DNA of 34,148 bases, from the NCBI GenBank assembly GCA_005799545.1, contig SYGM01000089.1, forward strand, positions 1-34,148. The letters run 5' to 3'. Positions 23,849 through 32,044 of this stretch are shown one piece after another. This DNA is from Planctomycetia bacterium (GTDB lineage Bacteria > Planctomycetota > UBA1135 > GCA-002686595). The notes below the pieces were generated by a model. It was not told the origin of the DNA. It did not search any database and worked only from the letters and a program-made list of their open reading frames with translations. Made by a program: the position numbers and the translations under genes. Position 1 is the stretch's first letter; each line of letters starts with the position of its first letter.

Positions 23849-25713
23849 GCGATTTCTCCAAGCCCGCGGACTCCCCCAAGACCGCGCTGGCGGCCTCCAT
23901 CCACACCGCCCGGCCTGCTCCGCGTGATCTGCGCGAGTTTCTTGCCACTCTGCGCCGTGCGGATCTGGTCGTGGACGTGGAAGCGCCGGTCGATGCCCGA
24001 CTCGAGGCCGCCGAAATCCATCGCAGAGTCGTCGCGGCGGGTGGCAAGGCCTTGTGCTTCCACCGCGTGCGCGGGGCGGACTTCCCGCTCGTCACCAATC
24101 TGTTCGGCACGCGCGAGCGCGTGGAGATGGCGTTCGGCTCTCGTCCGCAGCAACTGATCCGCGAGGCTGCGAACCTGCCTCGTGATCTGGTGCCCCCGAG
24201 CCTGTCGAAGCTCTGGCAGAAGCGTTCACTCTTCGCAGCTCTGGCGAAGGTCGGGATGAAGCGCATCGGCGGAGGCCCGCTCAAGGAACGCGCGGATGTG
24301 CCCGCGAAGCTGTCCCGCCTGCCGGCGCTGCATTGCTGGCCGCGCGACGGCGGTCGCTTCCTGACGCTGCCGCTGGTCGCCACCGAACACCCGCACGGAC
24401 ACGGCCCCAATCTGGGCATGTATCGCATCCAGATCTTCGATGACGAGCATGTCGGCGTGCATATGCAGATCGGCAAGGGCGGCGGCTTCCACCTCGCGGC
24501 CGCGGAAGCCGACAACCTCCCGCTGCCGGTCGCAATCCATCTGGGCGGACCGCCCGCGCTGATGATGGGAGCGATCGCGCCGCTGCCGGAGAACGTGCCC
24601 GAGCTGCTGCTCACCAGCCTGATGCTAGGTGAGCGTGTGCGGCTCACGGAAACACCGCTGACACCGCTGCCGCTGGTCGCTGAGGCCGAGTTCGCGTTGG
24701 TAGGCAGGATACAGCCGCGCGCGCGTCGCCCCGAAGGCCCCTTCGGCGACCACTACGGCTACTACTCGGAAATCCACGACTATCCGTACATGAAGCTCGA
24801 TGCGCTGCTGCACCGGCGCGATGCGATCTTCCCTGCCACGGTGGTCGGCAAGCCGCGCCAGGAGGACTTCTACATCGGAGACTTCCTGCAGGAGATGCTC
24901 TCGCCGCTGTTCCCGGTGGTGATGCCCGCGGTCAAGGACCTGTGGAGCTACGGCGAGACCGGTTACCACTCGCTCTCGGGGGCGGTCGTGGCGGAGCGCT
25001 ACAAGCGCGAAGCGATGGCCAGCGCCTTCAGGATCCTCGGCGAAGGCCAGCTCTCGCTGACGAAGTTCCTACTGCTGACCAACCAGCCCGTCGATCTGCG
25101 GGACTTCAAGGCCACACTGACCTGCGTGCTGGAGCGGGCGGACTTCCGCACGGATCTGTTCGTGTTCGCGAACCTGTCGATGGACTCGCTCGACTATGCC
25201 GGCCCGCGCATCAACGAGGGCGGAAAAGGCGTGCTGCTGGGCGTCGGCGAGAAGAAGCGCGAGCTGCCGCGTGAGTTCGTCGGCACACCGCGCTCGCCGG
25301 TCACCAAAGTGCGCGTTTTCTCACCCGGCTGCCTCGTGATCGAAGGTCCGTCCTTTGCCGACGACCGCACCTGCGCAGAGGCCATCGTCAGGGATCCCGT
25401 CTTCGCGGATTGGCCGCTTCTCGTGCTGTCGGATGACGCCGACCGACACGCGCGCAGCTCGATGAACTTCCTGTGGGCCACATTCACACGCTTCAATCCG
25501 GCCTCGGACATCCACGCAGCGCGCGTGGAGCTGGTCGCGAACCACCCTTCGTTCCACGCACCGATCCTGATCGATGCCCGCATGAAGCCCTGGTATCCCG
25601 AGGAGCTGTTCTGCGATCCCGACACGGCTCGTCAGGTGTCGACACGCTGGAAGGAGTACTTCCCCTCCGGCACCGTCGAGATGGGCGACTCCGATCGCGG
25701 CCACCTCGACTGA
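23845..25713 (+). CDS. UbiD-family decarboxylase
   Basis: 622 residues from GTG 23845, with AAGG about 8 bases ahead. UbiD enzymes reversibly (de)carboxylate aromatic or unsaturated acids using prenylated FMN made by UbiX; UbiX is not in the window. Family segments: RDLREFLATLRRADLVVDV at the start, LVTNLFGTRERVEMAFG, GMYRIQIFDDEHVGVHMQIGKGG, the active-site PEGPFGDHYGYYSE (E297 onward) and PRQEDFYIGDFLQEMLSP. At 622 residues it is longer than UbiD of E. coli (about 497), as in menaquinone-futalosine-type or uncharacterised bacterial homologues. It might serve quinone synthesis or aromatic degradation. It is next to tryptophan dioxygenase but convergent, so no joint pathway is claimed. Confidence 0.9.
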   Translation: MSDFSKPADSPKTALAASIHTARPAPRDLREFLATLRRADLVVDVEAPVDARLEAAEIHRRVVAAGGKALCFHRVRGADFPLVTNLFGTRERVEMAFGSRPQQLIREAANLPRDLVPPSLSKLWQKRSLFAALAKVGMKRIGGGPLKERADVPAKLSRLPALHCWPRDGGRFLTLPLVATEHPHGHGPNLGMYRIQIFDDEHVGVHMQIGKGGGFHLAAAEADNLPLPVAIHLGGPPALMMGAIAPLPENVPELLLTSLMLGERVRLTETPLTPLPLVAEAEFALVGRIQPRARRPEGPFGDHYGYYSEIHDYPYMKLDALLHRRDAIFPATVVGKPRQEDFYIGDFLQEMLSPLFPVVMPAVKDLWSYGETGYHSLSGAVVAERYKREAMASAFRILGEGQLSLTKFLLLTNQPVDLRDFKATLTCVLERADFRTDLFVFANLSMDSLDYAGPRINEGGKGVLLGVGEKKRELPREFVGTPRSPVTKVRVFSPGCLVIEGPSFADDRTCAEAIVRDPVFADWPLLVLSDDADRHARSSMNFLWATFTRFNPASDIHAARVELVANHPSFHAPILIDARMKPWYPEELFCDPDTARQVSTRWKEYFPSGTVEMGDSDRGHLD

Positions 25714-25714
25714 T

Positions 25715-26830
25715 TCAGCCGTTGCGGAAGGCGTAAAACTCCGGATGTTCGAGCGCCGGAGCGGCTTCGCGGCGGATCTGGAGCGTTCGGATGGCCCACA
25801 GGTCGCGGAAGATGCGATAGCGCAGCGCGGTGGTGTCGAGGTAGTCGACACCGGCGCTGCCGCCCGTGCCCGTCCGGCGGCCGATCACGCGCTCGACCAT
25901 GCGGGCGTGGCGCTGGCGGAACATCACAAAAAGCTGCTCCAGCTCGACCAGCGCGTCGAGCACCTCGCGGGGCCATGCCAGCAGAGGCAATTCGCGATAT
26001 GTCTCGATGAACAGCATCGCGGCGCGAATGCGCGCGCGGCGCACGCCTCCATCCTCCGCTACCGGCGCGAAGAACTCGCGTACGCTCTGCTTTTCCTTCT
26101 CGTAGCGCTCGCGGATGCGCTGCCTGTCCTCCGCATTGCGCGCCATGCCGCAGGAACGCTCCGCGATGCTGTCGATCTCGCAGGAGTGCGCGTTCAGGAA
26201 GCGCGTCAGGAAGGCCCTCAGCCGATCGTCGGAAGCGGCGTCCCCGGGACCGATGCCATCGATGGGCGTGCGGAAGAGCCAATCCTCGATCGACTCCTTG
26301 AGCGAAGGCTTGTCGGCCAACTGCGCGTCCACGCGCGCCAGGGCGGGCGATTGCGAACCGTCATGCGAACGCAGCGCGTTGCGGTAGCTCGACTCCACGC
26401 CCAGCGGAATGCGTTCCGACTCTTCCAGCCCGAACAGGATCTCGATTTGGCGCAGCTGCGCGCTCTGGAATCCGCTGGCGGGAATCAGCTTGTCGCGGAA
26501 GGCGAGGAATTCGCGCGTCGGCAGCGTCTCCATCAGTTCGAAGTGCTGGTTGGAGATGCGCAATGCCGTCGTGGCGCGCTTGATGCTGCGCACAGCTCCC
26601 GAGAGTTCCTGCTCGGCGACCTTGGGCGCCATGAACAGATTGCGGGCCAGCTTCAGCTCGCGCAGCACGAGCTTGAACCACAGCTCGTAGACCTGGTGCA
26701 CCGTGATGAAGAGCACTTCTTCGTTGCACAGCTTGGATTCATCACGATCAAGCCCACCCTGCAGCGACAGCAGGTCTTCGACGCGGATGTAATCCCAGTA
26801 GCTGGCCGGCTTTTCGGAGGGAGTGTTCAT
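25715..26830 (-). CDS. kynA: Tryptophan 2,3-dioxygenase family protein
   Basis: 371 residues from ATG 26830. The heme enzyme opens the indole ring of tryptophan to N-formylkynurenine, the first step of the kynurenine pathway. Visible: YWDYIRVEDLLSLQ, FITVHQVYELWFK with H45, FRDKLIPASGFQS with R112 positioned to bind the substrate carboxylate, RQRHARMVERVIGRRTGTGGSAG with H308 as probable axial heme ligand and GTGGSAG at 321-327. Length is longer than bacterial TDO (about 300), with the extra residues around 170-270. No kynureninase or formamidase genes are nearby. One base separates its stop from the UbiD stop. Confidence 0.9.
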   Translation of the reverse strand: MNTPSEKPASYWDYIRVEDLLSLQGGLDRDESKLCNEEVLFITVHQVYELWFKLVLRELKLARNLFMAPKVAEQELSGAVRSIKRATTALRISNQHFELMETLPTREFLAFRDKLIPASGFQSAQLRQIEILFGLEESERIPLGVESSYRNALRSHDGSQSPALARVDAQLADKPSLKESIEDWLFRTPIDGIGPGDAASDDRLRAFLTRFLNAHSCEIDSIAERSCGMARNAEDRQRIRERYEKEKQSVREFFAPVAEDGGVRRARIRAAMLFIETYRELPLLAWPREVLDALVELEQLFVMFRQRHARMVERVIGRRTGTGGSAGVDYLDTTALRYRIFRDLWAIRTLQIRREAAPALEHPEFYAFRNG

Positions 26831-26885
26831 GCGCTGATCCAGCGCATGAGGATAAGGAATTGCCCGCCCCGCGGCTACGAACCCG

Positions 26886-27479
26886 CTACGACCCGGAACC
26901 CAACGGGTTCCGCAGGCGCACGGCCTGTCGACGCACGAAGGTCTCGGGTGCGCCGGATTCGAGCCCGCACATCTGCGCTTGAGCGATGGCGATGCTGACC
27001 TTGACCTTGTCGTGGACGATGCGATGGATGGCGAGCAAGCCGGCCATGGAGCTGATGTCCTCGCCGACCAGCAGCACGGACTGTCCCCCGCTCTCCTGAA
27101 GACGCTGCAGCACCCGGTCGACGACCGCATCGCTGATCTGCTCGGTTTCCTCCGGCCGCATATGCACATAGCCGAGGGCCTGTCCGACGCAGTCGCTCGC
27201 CAGCTGGTCGTCCTTCAGCTGAGCGGGACGACGCAGGTCGATCACCGCCTGCACACCGCGCTGGCGCGCGACAGCGAGATCCGCGGCGCTCGGCAAGGTG
27301 CTGATCCAGAGCTTGCCCTCGATCGAGGCGCTCATCGTGCCCGCGAGATCGGTGCTCACCACGGCCTTGGCCGCGGCTTGCTGCGCGGGTGTCCAGACGC
27401 GCTGGGGGCTCTGGCAGCCGGACAGAACGGATGCGCCGATCGACGCGCCCAGTACGAGCAGGAGATTTCGCGGAGACAT
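26886..27479 (-). CDS. Lipoprotein with a phosphatase-like (DUF442-type) domain lacking the catalytic cysteine
   Basis: 197 residues from ATG 27479 (GGAAAT ahead); ATG 27491 is in frame but has no Shine-Dalgarno. A type II signal ends in lipobox LSGC with C22. Residues 52-84 (EGKLWISTLPSAADL, GVQAVIDLRRPAQL) match the opening of DUF442/dual-specificity-phosphatase-like domains. The following P-loop, normally HC-x5-R, reads LVGEDISSMAG at 137-147: the cysteine position is occupied by E140 and no arginine follows, so it should not be a phosphatase. The rest is helical. It sits alone between TDO and DUF423, and is exported to the outer face of a membrane. Confidence 0.72.
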   Translation of the reverse strand: MSPRNLLLVLGASIGASVLSGCQSPQRVWTPAQQAAAKAVVSTDLAGTMSASIEGKLWISTLPSAADLAVARQRGVQAVIDLRRPAQLKDDQLASDCVGQALGYVHMRPEETEQISDAVVDRVLQRLQESGGQSVLLVGEDISSMAGLLAIHRIVHDKVKVSIAIAQAQMCGLESGAPETFVRRQAVRLRNPLGSGS

Positions 27480-27495
27480 CCCGATTTCCATCGGG
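27480..27495 (-). promoter_or_regulatory. Inverted repeat at the lipoprotein start
   Basis: CCCGAT (27480-27485) and ATCGGG (27490-27495) pair around TTCC, immediately upstream of ATG 27479 and covering the alternative ATG 27491. It overlaps the GGAA that would serve as Shine-Dalgarno and may tune initiation. Confidence 0.35.
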
Positions 27496-27517
27496 AGTCG
27501 CCGGAGGCGATCTGAAA

Positions 27518-27533
27518 GAAAAGCGCGCTTTTC
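27518..27533 (-). terminator. Perfect 16-bp palindrome after the DUF423 gene; possible terminator or operator
   Basis: GAAAAGCGCGCTTTTC reads the same on both strands. In the minus-strand transcript it follows the DUF423 stop (27540) by about 7 bases and its right arm continues into TTTCAG, giving a GC-core hairpin with a short T tract. It may terminate the sigma-factor operon transcript, or act as an operator for the lipoprotein gene. Confidence 0.4.
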
Positions 27534-27539
27534 CGGGCT

Positions 27540-27935
27540 TCAGGATCCTGAGCGGGCCGAGCGCCAGGCCGACCATCCCAGACCGATCCAGGCCGCGATC
27601 CACAGCGTCCCGCCCACAGGCGTTATCGCGCCGAACCAGCGCGGAGCTCCCAGAGCCATGGCATACAGCGTCCCGGAAAAAAGCACCCAACCCGCCAGCA
27701 TCAGCCCCGGTATCCACCCCGCGAGCTCGCGCCGTTCCGCGTGCAGGCCGCAGGCGATCAGCGCGAGCGCATGGATGAAGTGATACTCCACTGCGGTCTT
27801 CCACCACGCCATACCCTGCGCATCGACGACTCGCTCCAGTCCGTGTGCGCCGAAAGCGCCCGTCACGACCGCGAGTCCGCAGGAGAATGCACCCAGTGCC
27901 ACCCAGCGTGCGGGACCGATTTTCTGCCGACTCAC
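27540..27935 (-). CDS. DUF423 family membrane protein
   Basis: 131 residues from GTG 27935. DUF423 proteins (E. coli YgdD type) are small four-helix membrane proteins of unknown role. Conserved marks present: GAFGAHGLERV near 27-36, WWKTAVEYHFIHALAL (44-59), GWVLFSGTLYAMALG (82-96) and GAITPVGGTLWIAAWIGLGW (102-121). Its GTG overlaps the stop of the membrane gene upstream as GTGA, so translation is coupled and it is the last gene of the sigma-factor operon. An ATG further out in frame lies within that upstream gene and is less likely. Confidence 0.9.
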   Translation of the reverse strand: MSRQKIGPARWVALGAFSCGLAVVTGAFGAHGLERVVDAQGMAWWKTAVEYHFIHALALIACGLHAERRELAGWIPGLMLAGWVLFSGTLYAMALGAPRWFGAITPVGGTLWIAAWIGLGWSAWRSARSGS

Positions 27936-28882
27936 GCCTGTTTTTCCTCCAGCGCATGCAGCGCCGCCTGCACCGATCCCTGAAAACCGCCCGGGTTCGT
28001 CCAGCGCAGCGGCTCCAGGCTGCGGTACTCCTCGACGATGCTGCGCTGACGATCGACGCGCTCGCGCACGCGCTGTTCGATCGCCAGCACCAGTTCGCGC
28101 TCGGAAAGGCCGTGCAGACCGAGGCTCTCCCACTCGGACTCGGGCAGTATGCGCTCGATGAGCTGCGCCAAGGGAGCCGGGAGCGTGTGAATGCGCTCGT
28201 GGATGCGATCGTTCTCATGCTCGCGCAGCGCGAGCTGAATCATCCATGTGCCGCCGGCGCAGAGCGCAAATCCCGCGCTCCAGATGGCAACCGTCATCCG
28301 GAAATCGAGTCCCAGCGGCGGAAAGGCGAGCTCCGCCGGCGTGAAACTGCCGAGCGACACGCTCTGCACGGGCTCGAGGAAATCCAGCGGGATCCAGGAC
28401 AGAATCGGGATCGGCACAGAGAGCACCTGCCACTGGTGGACGCTGCCCTGCCAGGTGATCCAGAGTCGGAACAGCAGCAAGGCGACGAACCACCACAGCC
28501 ATGCCGGACGGGTGACATCGCGCGCTCCGCGGCCGAGCAGTACCAGCAGGAGCACCAGCTCGGCGAACATCCACGGTCCGCCGGGAACCAGCACGCCTGC
28601 GACGAGGAAGCTCGTGCCGAGATATGCGGCGAGTGCACCGAAAAGTCCCGTTCCATCGCGCGGCAGCGCGGAACCGGCTCGGCGTCGCATCCACCAGGCC
28701 GCCAGCGCCACCAGCGCGCCCATCGCCAGCGGAGTCAGGCCGGTGCCGCTGGCACCGCCTTGAGCATCGATCTGCACGCCGAGCAGAAATCCGCCGCAGC
28801 CGATCATCACGGCGCTGAGCGCCACCAGCCAGCGCGCCTGACGAACCTCTTCGATCACCTGCACATGCGTGTGGGTGCTCAT
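27932..28882 (-). CDS. Multi-pass membrane protein with charged C-terminal domain, function unknown
   Basis: 316 residues from ATG 28882. About six hydrophobic segments are visible (LVALSAVMIGCGGFLLGV, MGALVALAAWW, LAAYLGTSFLVAGVLV, MFAELVLLLVLLG, WLWWFVALLLFRLWI, MTVAIWSAGFALCAGGTWM). The last about 100 residues are hydrophilic and probably cytoplasmic and helical (LSERELVLAIEQRVRERVDRQ). No family is recognised. The start overlaps the stop of the gene before it as ATGA and its own stop overlaps DUF423 as GTGA, so it is firmly embedded in the sigma/vWA operon and likely works with those products at the membrane. Confidence 0.82.
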   Translation of the reverse strand: MSTHTHVQVIEEVRQARWLVALSAVMIGCGGFLLGVQIDAQGGASGTGLTPLAMGALVALAAWWMRRRAGSALPRDGTGLFGALAAYLGTSFLVAGVLVPGGPWMFAELVLLLVLLGRGARDVTRPAWLWWFVALLLFRLWITWQGSVHQWQVLSVPIPILSWIPLDFLEPVQSVSLGSFTPAELAFPPLGLDFRMTVAIWSAGFALCAGGTWMIQLALREHENDRIHERIHTLPAPLAQLIERILPESEWESLGLHGLSERELVLAIEQRVRERVDRQRSIVEEYRSLEPLRWTNPGGFQGSVQAALHALEEKQA

Positions 28883-29703
28883 GCGTCTTCGCAGCCTCCG
28901 CGCAGCCCGGGAAACAACAGCTCGCACTCTTCATCGAAGCCGAGCAGCACATCGTCCTGCCCGTCAGCACCCTGACCCGCGAAGCACTGCATCGCGCGCG
29001 CGAAACGCAGCTCCAGCGCCAACCCGATGGCCGTGCGGCGGCCCGTGACGCCGCACAGTTCGCCGAGGAACTGCCGTGCGCGCAGCTGCGCGGCTTCGAC
29101 ATGTCCCAGAACCGGTGCGCGCCAGGCCACGCGCATCACCCGGCCGTACAGCAGCACGGCAGCGAGCGTCGGCTGGCTCAGCACAGGGTCTTCCGTTCCG
29201 GCGATGCCTTCGGTGCGCAGCCACTCCTGCAGCAGTCCGCCGAGCCGCTCGGCGCTGCGTGCATCGCCGCGCAGTCCGGCCGTCCACGCGGATGCGCGCG
29301 CCACCTGGAAGATCAGCGTCAGACCGGCGAGCGCTTCGGCGCGATTGCCACCGCGCAGGGCCTGCAGCAGACGCTCGCAGCGCTGTCCATCGGCCCCATC
29401 CAGCCAATCAATCGTGCGCGGACAGCCCCGCAGCGCGAACAGCTGCGAGCGCACCGCGTTCCATTCAGCCTGCAGCTCGGGGCGCACATGCAGATCCAGC
29501 TCCGCCACGCGCAGGCGCGTGCCGCGGGAGAGGAACTGCATCGGCTCCATCACCTGCGGCCCCGAACCGAGTTCGCGATCCTCGGCGCGCCGCGCAGGCC
29601 CGGGCGTCAGCATGCGCACCGCCAGCGCCGCCGCAAACAGCACGCAGGACAGCGCGATCAGCGTCTGGATCAGCCAGCGGGGCTTGGAACGAAGGGGCGG
29701 CAC
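28879..29703 (-). CDS. Single-pass membrane-anchored protein, function unknown
   Basis: 274 residues if started at GTG 29703, 46 bases after the vWA gene stop. Longer readings of the frame lie inside the vWA gene and are not convincing. One membrane segment (LIQTLIALSCVLFAAALAV, about residues 11-29) is followed by an exported or periplasmic, largely helical region with several repeats of LL-x-ALRGGNRAEALAGL character, reminiscent of TPR-like helical pairs but not a clear match. No catalytic motif. GGAGGG lies about 27-32 bases ahead, too far for a normal Shine-Dalgarno, so the start is uncertain. Linked by ATGA to the next membrane gene. Confidence 0.72.
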   Translation of the reverse strand: MPPLRSKPRWLIQTLIALSCVLFAAALAVRMLTPGPARRAEDRELGSGPQVMEPMQFLSRGTRLRVAELDLHVRPELQAEWNAVRSQLFALRGCPRTIDWLDGADGQRCERLLQALRGGNRAEALAGLTLIFQVARASAWTAGLRGDARSAERLGGLLQEWLRTEGIAGTEDPVLSQPTLAAVLLYGRVMRVAWRAPVLGHVEAAQLRARQFLGELCGVTGRRTAIGLALELRFARAMQCFAGQGADGQDDVLLGFDEECELLFPGLRGGCEDA

Positions 29704-29749
29704 CGGAGCGGCGATTCTGCCCCGCTGTCCCTCCGCTTTGCAATCCGCA

Positions 29750-32044
29750 TCAGCGCGGAGCGGCGCGCTGGCGTTCCAGCAGCGCACGGACCTTTGCTTC
29801 CTGCAGCTTGTTTTCGCGCTGCACCTGCTCGAAGAGCGTCCCATCGCGGCCCGCGCCCAGCGCCTCCAGCTCGGCCTGCCGGTACTGGCCGCGCTTGAGT
29901 TCCTCCAGCGCCTCGCAGAGCTCATCGCAGGACGGCAGAGTGCGCGCGAGCAGATCGCGCGTGCGCTCGAGCAACGCCACGAACTCCAGGAACTCCGTCT
30001 GCGGAGCCTCCTGCTCCATGCGCGCCGCCTCGCGCATCAGCTCCTCGAAGGAATCACCGCGCGCATGCACGCTGCGGCGCAGGAACTCCGCGAACTGCGC
30101 CACCAGCACTGCGCGGCGATAGCCGACGGGACTGGTCTCGAACGGCACAGCCGAGCCCGTGCTCACCAGCTGCGCGACTTCGCGCACCGGCGCGCTCGCG
30201 CCGGCCGGCAGCCGACCCGGATCCTTCCAGCGCGCGCGCACGGTGGCGAGCGGACGATCGGAGGCGGCGAAAGTGCGCTCCAACTCGTACAGCGCCGTGA
30301 CCTGGTGCCCTGAGCCGATTTCCCCCGCATCCACCCGGTCATTGCGGAAGTCGACATCGGCGATGGCGCGGTTTTCGTAGCCGAGCAGCCGGTAGCGCTC
30401 CACCTGGGCCGGATCGAACTCCACCTGCAGCTTCACATCGCGTGCAATCGTCTCCATCGTGCCCATGAAGCGCTCCACGAGCACACGCCGGGCTTCACGC
30501 AGATCATCGATGTAGTGGCACTGTCCATCGCCCTTGTCGGCGAGCTGCTCCAGCAGCGCATCGTTGTGGCTCGTCATCCCCACTCCGAAGGTGTTGAGCA
30601 GGATGCCGCGCTCCCGGATCGGCTGGACGGTCTTGGAGAGCTCCTCGGGATCGGTGATGCCGCGATTGGCGACCCCGTCCGAGAGGAAGATCACGCGATT
30701 CGTGGCGCGCGTGTCCAGACCCTCCAGCGCAGTCGCGTATCCCAGCCGCAGTCCGGCTTCCGAATGAGTCCAGCCCTTGGGCTGCAGTGCGTCGATCGCG
30801 GCCTCGAGGCGCGCCTTGTTGATGACAGGCGTCATCGGGGCGAGTTGCTGCGCCGAGTCGCTGAAGGCGACGATGGCAACCGCATCCTGCGGATCAAGCT
30901 GAGACACCAGCATGCGCAACGCATCCTTGACGAGCTCCATGCGTTGCTCGCGCTCCATCGATCCGGAGCAGTCGATCACGAAGGTGAGGCGCAGCGGCTT
31001 GCGCTCGTGCTGAGGCATTTCGCGGCCGCGCAGCACCACACGCAGCATCCAGCGCGGCTTGCCGTCCCCGGATCCGAAGCGACTGGGCGTCAGATCGGTG
31101 GCAATGCGCAGCGTGTCGCCTGTCGGCGCCGGCACATCGGCCGGGAAGTAGTTGATGAACTCCTCCGTGCGGACCTGCTCGCGCGGCGGCACCTGACGTT
31201 CCACCAACAGACGTCGCGCGAGCGTGTAGCTGGCGGTATCGACATCCGCGGCGAAGGTGGAAATCGGATCGAGCACCGTCTGCTCGAAGGGATTGTCGCC
31301 CCAGAAGCGCAGGAAGAGCTCACGCGGACTCTCACCGGGCCTGCGCAGCCCTCCCATCAGGAGCGAGAGATCCTTCTGCTGATCGGAGAGTTCATCCTGG
31401 GAAAGCTCGCCGAATCCAGCGCCGAAGGACTGCCCCTCGGCACCGGCCGCAAGCGAATCGGGGGCCAGCGCAGCACCGGCCGCCACGGTGGCATCCCAGT
31501 CGCGGGAACTGCTCACGTAGCCGAGCCCGGCCAGTTTCGGCAACGCGTCGAGGGAATGAGTGGCAGGAGCGGGGACACCCGCCATGACCGGCGCACCGCT
31601 CGCCGTGGACGGTGCCGGTGAACTCGGTGAACTCGGTGCACTCGCTGCACTCGGGGAAGCCGGGGCAGCCATCTCGAGACTGGCGACCCTGGTTCCGTAG
31701 GTGGAGTCCTGCAGGCGAACCAGCAGAGCCGCTCCCCCGACCGCGATCGTGAGGCCCGCCGCCAGACGCGTCCAGCTGCTGTTCCACCAGCGGCGGGTGG
31801 GCGCATTCAGCGGCGCCTTCGGCAGCGCCTGCTGGAGTTCCTCGCGCGCAGACGGCGAGAGCTGCTGCGGCGGCGCCTCCAGCTCGCGCACGAGCGCAAT
31901 CGTGCCTTCCAGGCGCGCATATTCCTCGCGCAGCTCCGCGCTCTGCGCCAGCTGCTGCTCCAGCGCGAGCCGCTCGGCGGAATCCACCTCGCCCAGCGCC
32001 AACGCACACAGGCGTGCGTGCACTTCCGGTTCGATTCTGTTCAT
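29750..32044 (-). CDS. Fused anti-sigma-like/von Willebrand factor A protein (YfbK/DUF3520 type)
   Basis: 764 residues from ATG 32044 with GGAGGCAGGGC directly ahead. Residues 1-55 (LCALALGEVDSAERLALEQQL) resemble the cytoplasmic anti-sigma domain of zf-HC2-type proteins but lack the zinc His/Cys set. One membrane helix spans about 93-110, then a Pro/Ser/Ala linker (127-150), a YfbK N-terminal segment (NPFEQTVLDPISTFAADVDTAS, from about 248), a vWA domain with MIDAS DCSGSM at 358-363 and SDGVANRGITD, and a C-terminal DUF3520 region. It probably sits in the membrane with the vWA domain outside, binding a ligand through the metal site and controlling the sigma factor inside. Its ATG overlaps the sigma stop as ATGA. 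Confidence 0.88.
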   Translation of the reverse strand: MNRIEPEVHARLCALALGEVDSAERLALEQQLAQSAELREEYARLEGTIALVRELEAPPQQLSPSAREELQQALPKAPLNAPTRRWWNSSWTRLAAGLTIAVGGAALLVRLQDSTYGTRVASLEMAAPASPSAASAPSSPSSPAPSTASGAPVMAGVPAPATHSLDALPKLAGLGYVSSSRDWDATVAAGAALAPDSLAAGAEGQSFGAGFGELSQDELSDQQKDLSLLMGGLRRPGESPRELFLRFWGDNPFEQTVLDPISTFAADVDTASYTLARRLLVERQVPPREQVRTEEFINYFPADVPAPTGDTLRIATDLTPSRFGSGDGKPRWMLRVVLRGREMPQHERKPLRLTFVIDCSGSMEREQRMELVKDALRMLVSQLDPQDAVAIVAFSDSAQQLAPMTPVINKARLEAAIDALQPKGWTHSEAGLRLGYATALEGLDTRATNRVIFLSDGVANRGITDPEELSKTVQPIRERGILLNTFGVGMTSHNDALLEQLADKGDGQCHYIDDLREARRVLVERFMGTMETIARDVKLQVEFDPAQVERYRLLGYENRAIADVDFRNDRVDAGEIGSGHQVTALYELERTFAASDRPLATVRARWKDPGRLPAGASAPVREVAQLVSTGSAVPFETSPVGYRRAVLVAQFAEFLRRSVHARGDSFEELMREAARMEQEAPQTEFLEFVALLERTRDLLARTLPSCDELCEALEELKRGQYRQAELEALGAGRDGTLFEQVQRENKLQEAKVRALLERQRAAPR
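31617..31652 (-). repeat. Four imperfect 9-bp tandem repeats encoding the vWA linker
   Basis: GGTGAACTC twice, then GGTGCACTC and GCTGCACTC, run head to tail. On the minus strand they encode a three-residue periodic Ser/Ala/Pro linker (SAA, SAP, SSP, SSP) between the membrane helix and the exported domains of the vWA protein. Such repeats can slip in length without breaking the frame. Confidence 0.6.

Noticed and set aside
23845-26830. A joint UbiD/tryptophan-dioxygenase aromatic degradation pathway.
   Set aside because: The genes converge instead of forming an operon, and no kynureninase, formamidase or UbiX gene is in the window.
25745-26998. A 417-codon plus-strand frame across the tryptophan dioxygenase gene.
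   Set aside because: Antisense shadow with no motif; the dioxygenase heme ligands are clear on the minus strand.
27540-27551. Palindrome TCAGGATCCTGA at the DUF423 stop.
   Set aside because: It is coding sequence ending in the stop codon; 12 bp can arise by chance and there is no second copy in view.
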